Positions 1 to 6,358 are shown, counted from the first letter of the stretch. The stretch is 9,447 bases of DNA from an uncultured Kiloniellales bacterium (GCA_937974415.1 CALJXB010000122.1:1-9447), one strand, 5' to 3'. Made by a program: numbers and translations. The notes: a model not told the origin generated them from the letters alone.

Positions 1-769
1 GCGTGAGCGCGGTGACCCTGAGCGGCAGGTCCGCGGCGTCCAGAATGTCGCCGGCCACAAGGTTGGTGAGCGGCACCTCGGCCGTCGGGATCAGCCAGAA
101 GCCGTCCTCGGTGCGGAACAGGTCCTCGGCGAACTTGGGCAGCTGGCCGGTGCCGTAGACCACGTGGTCGCGCACCAGATAGGGCGGCGCGACTTCCGTG
201 TAGCCGTTCTCCAGGGTGTGGCGGTCGATCATGAACTGGGCGAGGGCCCGGTGCAGGCGCGCCACCGCCCCGCGCAGGACCACGAAACGGCTGCCCGACA
301 GCTTGGCCGAGGTCTCGAAGTCGAGCAGCCCCAGGGCCTCGCCGAGCTCGAAGTGCTGCTTGGGCTCGAAATCGAAGGCCGGCTTGTCGCCGACCTCCCG
401 CAGGGTCACGTTGGCGCTCTCGTCCGCGCCCTCGGGCACATCCTCGGCGGGCGGGTTGGGCAGGCCCGCGAGCAGCGCCTCCAGCGCCTCCGACAGGCGG
501 CGCTCCTCGGCCTCGAGCGCTGGCATGCGCTCCTTCAACCCGGCCACCTCGGCGATCAGCGCGTCGGCGTCCTCGCCCGTGCGCTTGGCCTCGCCGATCG
601 CCTTGGAGGCCTCGTTGCGCCGGGTCTGCATCTCCTGAAGGCTCGTCAAGGTCTCCCGATGTTGCCGGTCGAGATCCAGCACCTCGGCCGAGGCCGCCAC
701 CAGCCCGCGGCGCTGCAGCGCCCGGTCAAAGGCCTCGGGGCTCTCGCGTATCCATTTGAGATCAAACAT
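1..769 (-). CDS. serS: Seryl-tRNA synthetase, N-terminal 256 residues (3' part outside window)
   Basis: Charges tRNA(Ser) with serine in the cytoplasm (class II aminoacyl-tRNA synthetase). The reading frame is open to the window edge, so only the first 256 codons are visible. It begins [18 protein letters not shown], the usual alphaproteobacterial SerRS start. Residues about 30-100 are charged and helical and correspond to the antiparallel coiled-coil arm that grips the long variable arm of tRNA(Ser). The class II core begins near residue 135, and PTAEVPLTN (228-236) carries the T-A-E serine-binding loop. Motifs 2 and 3 would lie beyond position 1. The start codon is ATG at 767-769; the Shine-Dalgarno is poor (GGGA only one base from the ATG), but the N-terminus matches the family. 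It is 132 nt downstream of tatC and has its own promoter candidate. The identification is sure; the missing C-terminal half cannot be judged. Confidence 0.97.
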   Translation of the reverse strand, partial: MFDLKWIRESPEAFDRALQRRGLVAASAEVLDLDRQHRETLTSLQEMQTRRNEASKAIGEAKRTGEDADALIAEVAGLKERMPALEAEERRLSEALEALLAGLPNPPAEDVPEGADESANVTLREVGDKPAFDFEPKQHFELGEALGLLDFETSAKLSGSRFVVLRGAVARLHRALAQFMIDRHTLENGYTEVAPPYLVRDHVVYGTGQLPKFAEDLFRTEDGFWLIPTAEVPLTNLVAGDILDAADLPLRVTALT

Positions 770-826
770 GTCCCAGCGACGACTCTGGTGGCGACTCGGG
801 CGGCGTTTCGGGCGAATCGGGCGCCG

Positions 827-856
827 TTTATAAGCGTTTCACCGTACGCCTGTCCA
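827..856 (-). promoter_or_regulatory. Candidate sigma70-type promoter of serS
   Basis: On the minus strand there is a -35 box TGGACA (851-856, 5 of 6 to TTGACA), an 18-nt spacer, and a -10 box TATAAA (827-832, 5 of 6 to TATAAT). Transcription would start near 820 and leave a leader of about 50 nt before the serS ATG at 769. It lies in the only non-coding stretch between tatC and serS. An interrupted palindrome GTTAA-GGG-TTAAC (860-872) sits just upstream of the -35 box and could be an operator. This is by eye, without a start-site map, but both boxes are close to consensus in a GC-rich region. Confidence 0.55.
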
Positions 857-859
857 CGA

Positions 860-872
860 GTTAAGGGTTAAC
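860..872. repeat. Interrupted palindrome upstream of serS promoter
   Basis: GTTAA-GGG-TTAAC forms a perfect 5+5 bp inverted repeat around a 3-bp centre, starting 4 bp upstream of the serS -35 box. It is AT-rich within a very GC-rich region. The half-site TTAAC resembles CtrA half-sites, but the 3-bp spacing does not fit the TTAA-N7-TTAA consensus. It may be a protein-binding site; no regulator can be named. Confidence 0.3.
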
Positions 873-901
873 GCGCGGGCGGCGGTACGGGAGCTTTCAG
901 G

Positions 902-1768
902 TCAGGCCGGCGTTACCGCGGTCCCTGGGCCCGGGCCGTCGTCGTCCCCATCCGGCTCGTCGTCGCCCCCAAAATCGTCGTCGTAGTCATCCTCGCCCTC
1001 CTCCTTGGCGCGTTTGCGCTCGACCAACTTGGCCATGTAGATGGAGACCTCGTAGAGCAGGATGATCGGTATAGCGAGGGAGATCTGGCTCACCGGATCG
1101 GGCGGCGTCAGGACTGCGGCGACCACGAAGACGGCGACGATGGCGTACTTGCGCTTGGCCGCCATGCCAGCCGAAGTGGCGAGGCCGACCCGGGCGAGCA
1201 GGGTCATCAGCACCGGCAGTTGGAAGCAGAGGCCGAAGGCGAAGATGAGCTTCATGATGAGCGAGAGGTATTCGCTCACCTTGGCCTCCAGAACGATATC
1301 CAGATCGCCTTCGCCGCCAAGCACCTCGAACCCGACCAAAAACTTCGCAGCTAAAGGAAAGATCACGTAGTAAACCAGTGAGCCGCCGATGAAAAACAGG
1401 ATCGGCGTGGCGACCAAAAATGGCGCCAATGCCTTCTGTTCCTTCTTGTAGAGGCCGGGCGCGACGAACAGCCACAACTGGGTGAGGAAGACCGGGCAGG
1501 TAACAAACGCGGCCGCGAAGAAGGCCACCTTGACGTAGGTGAAGAAGACCTCCGTCAGGGCGGTAAAGATCATCCGGGGGTCTTCCCGGCGCTCGCGCAG
1601 GATGGCCGCCAAGGGCTCGGTCAGGAAGGCATAAATGGGCTCGGCGAAGAAGAAGCAGACCAGAAAGGCGAGGACCAGCGCAATCACGCTTTTCAGCAGC
1701 CGCGAGCGCAGCTCGACCAGGTGATCGAGCAGCGGCATCTTGTGGGCGTCGACCACGTCGTCCGTCAT
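902..1768 (-). CDS. tatC: Twin-arginine translocase subunit TatC
   Basis: Polytopic inner-membrane core of the Tat system; with TatB it binds the twin-arginine signal peptide of folded proteins and organises TatA recruitment. The 288-residue protein starts with the cytoplasmic signature MPLLDHLVELRSRL (11-24). It has six hydrophobic segments, roughly 27-46, 77-100, 114-138, 165-191, 207-222 and 229-247. F101 and E110 in FVAPGLYKKE match the signal-peptide-binding F94 and E103 of E. coli TatC, and TPPDPVSQ (221-228) is the conserved periplasmic-side motif. Where E. coli has E170 this protein has Q183 (FQLPV). Unusual is the C-terminal extension after TM6: residues 256-277 hold 15 Asp/Glu in 22 positions, followed by a Pro/Gly end. 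The ATG at 1768 has GAGG about 5 nt upstream and lies 15 nt after the tatB stop, so it is co-transcribed with tatAB. Confidence 0.97.
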   Translation of the reverse strand: MTDDVVDAHKMPLLDHLVELRSRLLKSVIALVLAFLVCFFFAEPIYAFLTEPLAAILRERREDPRMIFTALTEVFFTYVKVAFFAAAFVTCPVFLTQLWLFVAPGLYKKEQKALAPFLVATPILFFIGGSLVYYVIFPLAAKFLVGFEVLGGEGDLDIVLEAKVSEYLSLIMKLIFAFGLCFQLPVLMTLLARVGLATSAGMAAKRKYAIVAVFVVAAVLTPPDPVSQISLAIPIILLYEVSIYMAKLVERKRAKEEGEDDYDDDFGGDDEPDGDDDGPGPGTAVTPA

Positions 1769-1783
1769 CCGTCCCTCGCCCCG

Positions 1784-2416
1784 TCAGGCGGTCTTCTGGG
1801 GGCCGTCCGAGCCGGCGGCTGCCGGCTCCGGTTTGGCTTTCGCCCTGGGCTTAGCTTTGGGCTTGGGTTCGGCCTTGGGCTTGGCTTTGGGCTTGGCATT
1901 GGATGCGGACTTGGCGCCGGCTTTCGTTGCGGCTTTGGGTTTCGCTTTGGGCTTCGCCTCGGGTTCGGCACCAGGCTCCCGCGGCGGCGTGATGGAATGG
2001 GGCGGCGCAACGTTGACCGGGCTCTTGACCATGGTCGCCTTGGTGTCCTCGCCGTCCGCGGCTTTCGAGGGCTCCGCCGCCCCGCCCGCCGTTTCGTCGC
2101 TTTTCGGCTTTGCGGCCATCGCCGTCTGCACGTCCCTGGCCGCATCCTCTACGCTGCCGGTCGGGTCGAGAGTGTCCATGACCATCTTCTTCGGATTGGC
2201 GATGCTGCGCCCGGCATCGACCAGCTTCTTGGCGTCCTCGAGGTCTGCCTCGCGCGCCATGTCGTCGAGCCCGTGCTGGAACTCGCGCGCCAGCGACTGG
2301 GCCTTGCGCACCCACTGGCCCACGGTGCGCAGGACCCGCGGCAATTCTCTTGGACCGATGACGATGAGCGTCAGCAGGGCGATCACCGCCATCTCGGACC
2401 AGCCGATGTCGAACAT
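1784..2416 (-). CDS. tatB: Sec-independent translocase protein TatB with long cationic tail
   Basis: Single-span partner of TatC in the twin-arginine receptor complex. The 210-residue protein begins MFDIGWSEMAVIALL, with the TatB-typical Glu at position 8, one membrane helix (about 6-20), the G-P hinge (21-22, IGPRELP) and a charged amphipathic helix to about residue 65. E8 and the GP hinge separate it from TatA. From about residue 100 the sequence is low complexity. Residues 155-195 are a Lys-Pro-Ala tract with 15 Lys and one Arg (AKPKAKPK-type units, one internal Glu), similar in style to histone-H1-like bacterial tails. TatB C-termini are cytoplasmic and often long, but such a regular cationic tail is noteworthy. 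The ATG at 2416 is preceded by GAGG with 7-nt spacing. It is 43 nt after tatA and 15 nt before tatC, in one operon. Confidence 0.96.
   Translation of the reverse strand: MFDIGWSEMAVIALLTLIVIGPRELPRVLRTVGQWVRKAQSLAREFQHGLDDMAREADLEDAKKLVDAGRSIANPKKMVMDTLDPTGSVEDAARDVQTAMAAKPKSDETAGGAAEPSKAADGEDTKATMVKSPVNVAPPHSITPPREPGAEPEAKPKAKPKAATKAGAKSASNAKPKAKPKAEPKPKAKPRAKAKPEPAAAGSDGPQKTA
1829..1954 (-). repeat. Lys-Pro-Ala coding repeat in tatB tail
   Basis: This encodes TatB residues 155-196. The coding strand repeats short units of the type GCC-AAG-CCC-AAA, giving AKPK tandem motifs interrupted by a TKAGAKSASNA segment. The plus strand is therefore rich in TTGGGCTT-like units, and both strands stay open in other frames, producing Gly-Leu-rich shadow frames. 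Such tracts are prone to slippage, so the tail length probably varies between strains (inference). Confidence 0.7.
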
Positions 2417-2459
2417 GGCGCCGCCTCGTTTATGAGCGATCGTTGTCGAAAAGGAGGGC

Positions 2460-2711
2460 TCAGCCCTTGACGGTCTTGGTGTCTTGCTCTTCGCTCGCCA
2501 CTGAAGCGGTTACGGTGCTTTCTTCGATCGACGCCGGATCAGATTCGTCTACGTCTTTGTCTTTCTTGCCTTCTTCCTTGAGGCCTTTCTTGAAGGCGTT
2601 GATTCCCATGCCCATGTCGCGCATCAGCTTGGGGATCTTGCCGCCGCCGCCGAACAGCACCAGCACCACGACCAGTACGATCAGCCAGTGCCAAATAGAA
2701 AAGGTTCCCAT
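2460..2711 (-). CDS. tatA: Twin-arginine translocase pore subunit TatA (83 aa)
   Basis: Small inner-membrane protein that oligomerises to form the Tat conduit. The N-terminus [16 protein letters not shown] is the classical alphaproteobacterial TatA start. It has one membrane helix (about 6-20), the F20-G21 hinge, the amphipathic helix [25 protein letters not shown] (split around residues 23-47), then a charged Ser/Thr/Glu/Lys tail to residue 83. His at position 8 replaces the E8 of TatB and supports TatA. Start choice: the frame can be extended two codons to a TTG at 2717, but the Shine-Dalgarno GGGAGA (2721-2726) would then be only 3 nt away. With ATG at 2711 the spacing is 9 nt and the protein matches the family. 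It is first gene of tatABC, with a promoter candidate just upstream. Its base composition is visibly less GC-rich than its neighbours. Confidence 0.96.
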   Translation of the reverse strand: MGTFSIWHWLIVLVVVLVLFGGGGKIPKLMRDMGMGINAFKKGLKEEGKKDKDVDESDPASIEESTVTASVASEEQDTKTVKG

Positions 2712-2758
2712 ACCCAAAGTTCTCCCTAATTCCCGCGCCTTACTCGACCTAGTGGCGG

Positions 2759-2787
2759 ACTATGGCAAAAAGCCCGGTCCCTCGCAA
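2759..2787 (-). promoter_or_regulatory. Candidate promoter of tatABC
   Basis: On the minus strand a -35 box TTGCGA (2782-2787, 4 of 6) and a -10 box CATAGT (2759-2764, 4 of 6) are separated by 17 nt. Transcription would start near 2752, about 40 nt before the tatA ATG at 2711. It falls in the 111-nt gap between the ABC gene stop and tatA, which otherwise shows no strong hairpin or terminator. The boxes are only moderate matches, so confidence is limited. Confidence 0.4.
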
Positions 2788-2822
2788 CTTTGCCTCACCT
2801 GTCGAATTAACGCTCCAAACGG

Positions 2823-3899
2823 TTATTTAGCTTCGCCGGCGGCAAAAACAAAGGTCTGACTGTAATCTAAACAAATCATCATAATCTCGTTTTCCTCCGG
2901 CAGGAAGCGTCCCGGCACCCGGGCGTGGAGATGCAGGTCCTCTCCATCCACCCCGTCGACACTCAGGTGGACCAGGCTGGTGCGGCCGAGCAGCCGCGCC
3001 GCCATGACCCGGGCCGTGCCGCAGCAGCCCTCGGATGGAGCGCCGGACGTGACCGGCTCGAGCTTCAGGGCCTCGGGGCGGATCAGCACTTCGACCTCGA
3101 TCCCGTCGTCGAAGCCGCGTGCCTCGACCTCGCCCAGGAGGGTCGCCACCCGGCCACCCGCAACGCGGGCCTGGAGGCGGTTGATGTCGCCGAAGAAGCC
3201 GGCCACGAAGGCGTCGGCCGGCGCATAGTAGAGGTCGGCCGGCGGGCCGACCTGGAGGATCCTACCGTCGCGCATGACGGCGATGCGGTCGGCCATGAAC
3301 ATGGCCTCCTCCGGATCGTGGGTCACCATGAGGGTCGCGGCGCCACTGCTCTTCAGGACATGCAGCGCGTCGTCGCGGATCTGGTTGCGCAGGCGCACGT
3401 CGAGGCCGGAGAAGGGCTCGTCGAGCAGCATGATGTGGGGCTCCGGCGCCAGGGCCCGGGCCAGGGCGACGCGTTGCTGCTGGCCGCCCGACAGGGTGTG
3501 GGGGAAGGCTTCGGCCTGACCGCCCATGCCCACCTTTTCCAAGGCTTCCGCCGCGCGGGCCCGGCGCTCGGCGCCGGTCAGCCGGCGCAGCCCGAACTCC
3601 ACGTTGCCGGCCGCCGATAGATGGGGGAAAAGCGCGTAGTCCTGAAACATGAGGCCGACGTTGCGCGCCTCCGGCGGCTCCTGCCGGCGGCCGTCCGCCA
3701 CCACCCGGCCGTCAATCAGCACCCGGCCCTTCTGCAGCTCCTCCAGGCCGGCGCTTAGGCGCAGGACGGTCGTCTTGCCGCAGCCGGAGGGCCCGAGCAG
3801 GCACACCAATTCGCCGGGCGCCAGGGCCAGGCTGACGTCGCGCACCGCCTCGACCGCGCCATAGGCGTGGCTCACCTGCTCCAGGGTCAAGGCGTCCAT
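2823..3899 (-). CDS. ABC transporter ATP-binding protein, FbpC/CysA/PotA-type with TOBE domain
   Basis: Cytoplasmic ATPase that would power an importer. The 358 residues show a complete nucleotide-binding domain: Walker A GPSGCGKT (36-43), Q-loop Q86 in FQDYALFPHL, signature LSGGQ (136-140), Walker B IMLLDE (156-161), D-loop SGLD (164-167) and switch His194. A C-terminal TOBE-type regulatory region follows (about 240-350, with RPEALKLEP at 274-282). Overall style and length fit the ferric iron (FbpC) group best, but sulfate, polyamine or other importers of this family cannot be excluded, so no symbol is given. There is no permease or solute-binding gene beside it, making it an orphan ATPase. 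It stands alone between scpB (149 nt upstream) and tatA (111 nt downstream). The ATG at 3899 has GGAG (3905-3908) with 5-nt spacing. The leader contains nested inverted repeats that reach the Shine-Dalgarno. Confidence 0.9.
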   Translation of the reverse strand: MDALTLEQVSHAYGAVEAVRDVSLALAPGELVCLLGPSGCGKTTVLRLSAGLEELQKGRVLIDGRVVADGRRQEPPEARNVGLMFQDYALFPHLSAAGNVEFGLRRLTGAERRARAAEALEKVGMGGQAEAFPHTLSGGQQQRVALARALAPEPHIMLLDEPFSGLDVRLRNQIRDDALHVLKSSGAATLMVTHDPEEAMFMADRIAVMRDGRILQVGPPADLYYAPADAFVAGFFGDINRLQARVAGGRVATLLGEVEARGFDDGIEVEVLIRPEALKLEPVTSGAPSEGCCGTARVMAARLLGRTSLVHLSVDGVDGEDLHLHARVPGRFLPEENEIMMICLDYSQTFVFAAGEAK

Positions 3900-4048
3900 G
3901 AAAACTCCAGCACGTGCTGGCGCGTAGGGCCGAGAATCGGCCCACGCCAGCGAATCGCAAAGATCGGGTGATTTGCGCGTGAATGCAACCGGCTGGCGTT
4001 CGCGGGCGGCCCGGCCGCAAGGACCGCTCGGGCGCCCCGCGCTGCGTC
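3900..4048. other. 149-nt gap between scpB and the ABC gene
   Basis: This is the longest non-coding stretch here. Besides the nested repeats at 3907-3951 it holds a weaker inverted repeat GCAAA/TTTGC (3957-3961 and 3972-3976) and an interrupted palindrome GCGGCC-C-GGCCGC (4006-4018) without a T-run, so not a typical terminator. A promoter for the ABC gene is expected here. The best minus-strand pairing I find is TTGCAT with GATCTT 17 nt apart, which is weak at the -10 (3 of 6). Two GAATC sites (3934-3938, 3952-3956) fit the GANTC methylation motif of alphaproteobacterial CcrM. Confidence 0.4.
3907..3951 (-). promoter_or_regulatory. Nested and competing inverted repeats in the ABC gene leader
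   Basis: Two structures overlap just before the ABC start codon. (1) A perfect 14-bp palindrome CCAGCACGTGCTGG (3907-3920). (2) A stem with inner arms GGGCCGA/TCGGCCC (3927-3933 and 3937-3943, 3-nt loop) and outer arms GCTGGCG/CGCCAGC (3916-3922 and 3945-3951), separated by a small 4/1 internal loop, 14 bp in all. As minus-strand RNA, the outer arm at 3916-3922 overlaps the 5' half of the palindrome, so the two hairpins exclude each other. The palindrome hairpin (CCAGC, loop ACGT, GCTGG) takes up the two G residues that begin the Shine-Dalgarno GGAG. It could be an operator, an RNA switch, or chance in GC-rich DNA. Confidence 0.4.
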
Positions 4049-4846
4049 CTAGGTCGCGATCTCTTGAGCCTCGTCGTCGGGCACCAGGTCCTCGCCGAAA
4101 TCAGCCGCCAGGGGCGCTGAAGACAGGTCCTCGAGGCTCTCCTCGGTCTCGGGCTCGCCCTCCGCTTCCTCGCTCGCCCCCGCTTCCTCGGCGGCCAGCT
4201 CGCTGAGGCGCCCGCTGGCGTTCAAGGCGGCGATGGCCGGGCGGGTGTCCAGCAGTCCGGCGGCCTTCAGCTCGGCCAGGCCCGGCAGGGCATCGAGGTT
4301 TTCCAGGCCGAAATGGTCGAGGAAGGCGTCGGTGGTGCCCCAGGTCACCGGCCGGCCGGGCGTGCGCCGGCGCCCCTTGGGTCCGACCCAGCTCGCCTCC
4401 AGCAAGGTGTCGAGTGTGCCCTTGGACAGCGCTACGCCGCGGATCTCCTCGATCTCGCCCCGGGTGACCGGCTGATGATAGGCGATGATCGCTAGGGTCT
4501 CGATGGCCGCGCGCGAGAGCTTGCGTTGGCTTTCGGTCTCGATCTTGAGGCGCCCGGCGAGATCCTCCGCGGTGCGAAAAGCCCAGCGCTTGCCGACGCG
4601 CACCAGGGCGATGCCGCGCCCCTCGTAGTCCGATTGCAGCCGGTCGAGCAGGGCATCCAGGTCGGTATCCTCGGGAACATGGCGCGCCAAGGCGTCCCGC
4701 GTGACCGGCTCGGCGGAAGCGAACAGCAGCGCCTCGACCAGGCGCAGGGTGTCGGGGATGGACTCGGGCAAGGAGTCGGACTCGGGCACGGCCTCAGCCT
4801 CGGACTCGGGCACGGCCTCGGGCAGGGTTTCGGATGGCTCGGTCAT
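4049..4846 (-). CDS. scpB: Segregation and condensation protein ScpB
   Basis: Winged-helix (kite) subunit that dimerises on ScpA and bridges the SMC heads in the bacterial condensin complex on the nucleoid. The 265 residues contain an N-terminal disordered acidic segment (1-30), the first winged-helix domain (about 31-105) and the second (about 106-200), with the family signature ETLAIIAYHQPVTRGEIEEIRG (116-137 region) and GRPVTWGTTDAFLDHFGL (164-181). An acidic C-terminal tail follows (220-265). Start choice: the frame is open 41 codons further upstream inside scpA, but ATG at 4846 gives the 4-nt ATGA overlap with the scpA stop, has AAGGA with 6-nt spacing, and yields the expected length. 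The N-terminal PES-rich stretch comes from a 24-nt tandem duplication. Last gene of the argS-to-scpB coupled run. Confidence 0.96.
   Translation of the reverse strand: MTEPSETLPEAVPESEAEAVPESDSLPESIPDTLRLVEALLFASAEPVTRDALARHVPEDTDLDALLDRLQSDYEGRGIALVRVGKRWAFRTAEDLAGRLKIETESQRKLSRAAIETLAIIAYHQPVTRGEIEEIRGVALSKGTLDTLLEASWVGPKGRRRTPGRPVTWGTTDAFLDHFGLENLDALPGLAELKAAGLLDTRPAIAALNASGRLSELAAEEAGASEEAEGEPETEESLEDLSSAPLAADFGEDLVPDDEAQEIAT
4776..4823 (-). repeat. 24-nt tandem repeat in scpB 5' end
   Basis: A 20-bp block (TCGGACTCGGGCACGGCCTC on the plus strand) occurs exactly at 4776-4795 and again at 4800-4819, a period of 24 nt or eight codons. It encodes two successive EAVPES-type units in the disordered N-terminus of ScpB (residues about 8-24). 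The exact identity at the DNA level, wobble positions included, points to recent slippage duplication rather than selection on the peptide alone. Confidence 0.8.
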
Positions 4847-5646
4847 GACGGTTCCTTCGCGCTGGCGAGATAGATGGGCCCGAATGCGCCGTCCTGGCGG
4901 ATCTTGAGCTCGCCTTCCCGGCACAGCTCCAGGCTGGCCGCAAAGGTGGTGGCGAGCGCCGAGCGCCACAGCAAGGTGCCTTCCAGCTCGGACGGCAGAA
5001 AGCTCGACAAGACGCGCCAGCTCGGCACATGGCCCAGCAGGCGGCGCAGGCGGTGGATGGCGTCGTCGACGGAGTAGAGCTCCGTCGGCGGAATGTGCAG
5101 ATCGCTCGCCTCGACCTTGGCCGACTGCAGAGCGTAGGCCTGCAGCAGGTCGTAGAGCGTCGCGTCGAAGGTGGTGTGGCTGACGACCTTGAGCGGCTCG
5201 GGCGCGCCGCGAGCAAAGAACTCGCGGCCGAGCTGGGGCCGCGCCATGAGGCGCTGTCCGGCCTCCTGCATGGCCTCCAGGCGTTGCAACTGGAAGCGCA
5301 GGGCGGCCGCCATTTCGGCCCCGCTCGGCTCCTCTCCGCTCTCTTCCTCCGGCAGCAGCAGGCGCGACTTGAGGTAGGCGAGCCAGGCCGCCATCACCAG
5401 ATAGTCGGCCGCGAGCTCCAGGCGCAGGTGCCGGGCGGCGCGCACGAAGCTCAGGTACTGCTCGGCCAGCTCGAGGATGGAGATGTGCGTCAGGTCGACC
5501 TTCTGGTCGCGGGCGAGCTGCAGCAGCACGTCGATCGGGCCTTCATAGCCGTCCAGGTCGAGGCGGAAATCGAGCCCATTGGGCGCCACCTCTTGGCGGT
5601 CTTCCTCGAAGGACTGGGCGTCTTCGACGGCTTGGGGTTCGGTCAT
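4843..5646 (-). CDS. scpA: Segregation and condensation protein ScpA
   Basis: Kleisin subunit that links the two SMC heads and, with ScpB, closes the condensin ring in chromosome segregation. The 267-residue protein has a short acidic leader (1-24). The kleisin N-terminal core then begins with LDLDGYEGPIDVLLQLAR (29-46) and continues through AADYLVMAAWLAYLKSRLLLP (79-99), the SMC neck-binding region. A charged linker follows (about 100-135), and a C-terminal winged helix lies at about 190-262. Length is normal for alphaproteobacterial ScpA. The ATG at 5646 has AGGA with 7-nt spacing, located inside the end of the M50 gene whose stop is only 4 nt upstream. The TGA overlaps the scpB start (ATGA), indicating coupled translation and matched stoichiometry. 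Confidence 0.97.
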   Translation of the reverse strand: MTEPQAVEDAQSFEEDRQEVAPNGLDFRLDLDGYEGPIDVLLQLARDQKVDLTHISILELAEQYLSFVRAARHLRLELAADYLVMAAWLAYLKSRLLLPEEESGEEPSGAEMAAALRFQLQRLEAMQEAGQRLMARPQLGREFFARGAPEPLKVVSHTTFDATLYDLLQAYALQSAKVEASDLHIPPTELYSVDDAIHRLRRLLGHVPSWRVLSSFLPSELEGTLLWRSALATTFAASLELCREGELKIRQDGAFGPIYLASAKEPS

Positions 5647-5650
5647 GGCG

Positions 5651-6346
5651 TTATCCTAGCTCGAGTCCTGCGATCGCCGCGAACAATGGCAGCAACCATT
5701 CGACGGGCACCCAAATCAACCAGTGAAACAGATCCAGGTCCAATCCAATCTGACGTCCCAGCATCGGCAACAGGAACAGGCCGCCGATCAGGATCAAGAG
5801 GCCCCAGCGCTCGAGCCGGGCCAAGGGCACGGCCAGCGCCCGCGGCAGCAGGCCGACCGCCACCCGGCCACCGTCGAGCGGCGGCAGCGGTAGCATGTTG
5901 AGCACCGCCAGCACCAGGTTGATGAGAATCGATTTGCCGAGGGCGTCGGCGAGCCAGGCGCCCAAAGCCTCCGAGGCAAAAGGGAGCAGATGAAACCCCA
6001 TGGCCGAGACCGTCGCCAGCACCAGGTTGGAGGCCGGCCCGGCCGCGGCCACCAGCACCATGTCCCGGCGCGGCCGGTTGAGCCGCCCGAAATTGACCGG
6101 CACCGGCTTGGCCCAGCCGAACAGGAAGCCGCCGGCAATGAACAGCATGACCGGCAGCACCACGGTCCCGAAGGGGTCGACGTGCTTCAGGGGATTGAAG
6201 GTGACGCGGCCCATGCGGTAGGCGGTGTCGTCCCCCAGACGCCAAGCCACATAGCCGTGCGAGGCCTCGTGCAGGGTGATCGCGAAGAGCACCGGCAGCA
6301 CCCAGGTGGAGGCGTCGTAAAGGAGGGCTGAGAAATCGCCGGCCAA
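5651..6346 (-). CDS. Site-2 protease family (M50) membrane metallopeptidase
   Basis: Zinc intramembrane protease of the small M50 subfamily lacking a PDZ domain. With the TTG start it has 231 residues. Visible are the HEXXH zinc motif HEASH (26-30) in the first membrane segment (14-30), NPLKHVDPFG (51-60) as in this subfamily, GPASN (103-107), and NMLPLPPLDGGR (150-161) with Asp158 as the third zinc ligand. About six hydrophobic segments are present, the last at 207-227. Start choice: the frame stays open to an ATG at 6406, but those 20 extra residues would lie inside the nagZ end and look like out-of-frame translation. TTG at 6346 has AGGA (6355-6358) with 8-nt spacing, overlapping the nagZ stop, and gives the usual family length. 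It sits between nagZ and scpA, 4 nt before scpA. The substrate is unknown. Function as an M50 protease is clear; the start is likely but not certain. Confidence 0.92.
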   Translation of the reverse strand: MAGDFSALLYDASTWVLPVLFAITLHEASHGYVAWRLGDDTAYRMGRVTFNPLKHVDPFGTVVLPVMLFIAGGFLFGWAKPVPVNFGRLNRPRRDMVLVAAAGPASNLVLATVSAMGFHLLPFASEALGAWLADALGKSILINLVLAVLNMLPLPPLDGGRVAVGLLPRALAVPLARLERWGLLILIGGLFLLPMLGRQIGLDLDLFHWLIWVPVEWLLPLFAAIAGLELG

Positions 6347-6354
6347 GTGCTGCG

Positions 6355-6358
6355 TCCT
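6355..6358 (-). promoter_or_regulatory. Shine-Dalgarno of the M50 gene overlapping the nagZ stop codon
   Basis: The minus strand reads AGGA directly over the nagZ TAG (6357-6359), followed 8 nt later by the in-frame TTG at 6346. This placement favours the TTG over the upstream ATG at 6406, and suggests that ribosomes ending nagZ reinitiate on the M50 gene. Confidence 0.5.

Noticed and set aside
860..872. CtrA binding site upstream of serS
   Set aside because: The two TTAA half-sites are 3 bp apart instead of 7, so the classical consensus is not met; it is kept only as an unnamed palindrome.
1721..2470. Plus-strand frame with Gly-Leu/Phe repeats (GLGFGLGLGFG style)
   Set aside because: This is the antisense of the Lys-Pro-Ala repeat of tatB, not a silk-like or membrane protein gene.
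4006..4018. GC-rich interrupted palindrome after scpB as a terminator
   Set aside because: The arms are only 6 bp around a single base and there is no T-run on either strand; such palindromes are frequent in DNA of this composition.
4847..4969. 41-codon N-terminal extension of ScpB
   Set aside because: It overlaps the scpA winged-helix region; the ATGA overlap at 4843-4846 with AAGGA upstream is the normal scpA-scpB junction.
5029..5901. Plus-strand open frame of 290 codons opposite scpA and the M50 gene
   Set aside because: It spans two clear genes on the other strand and its sequence is the complement of conserved ScpA and M50 motifs; no ribosome site or domain.
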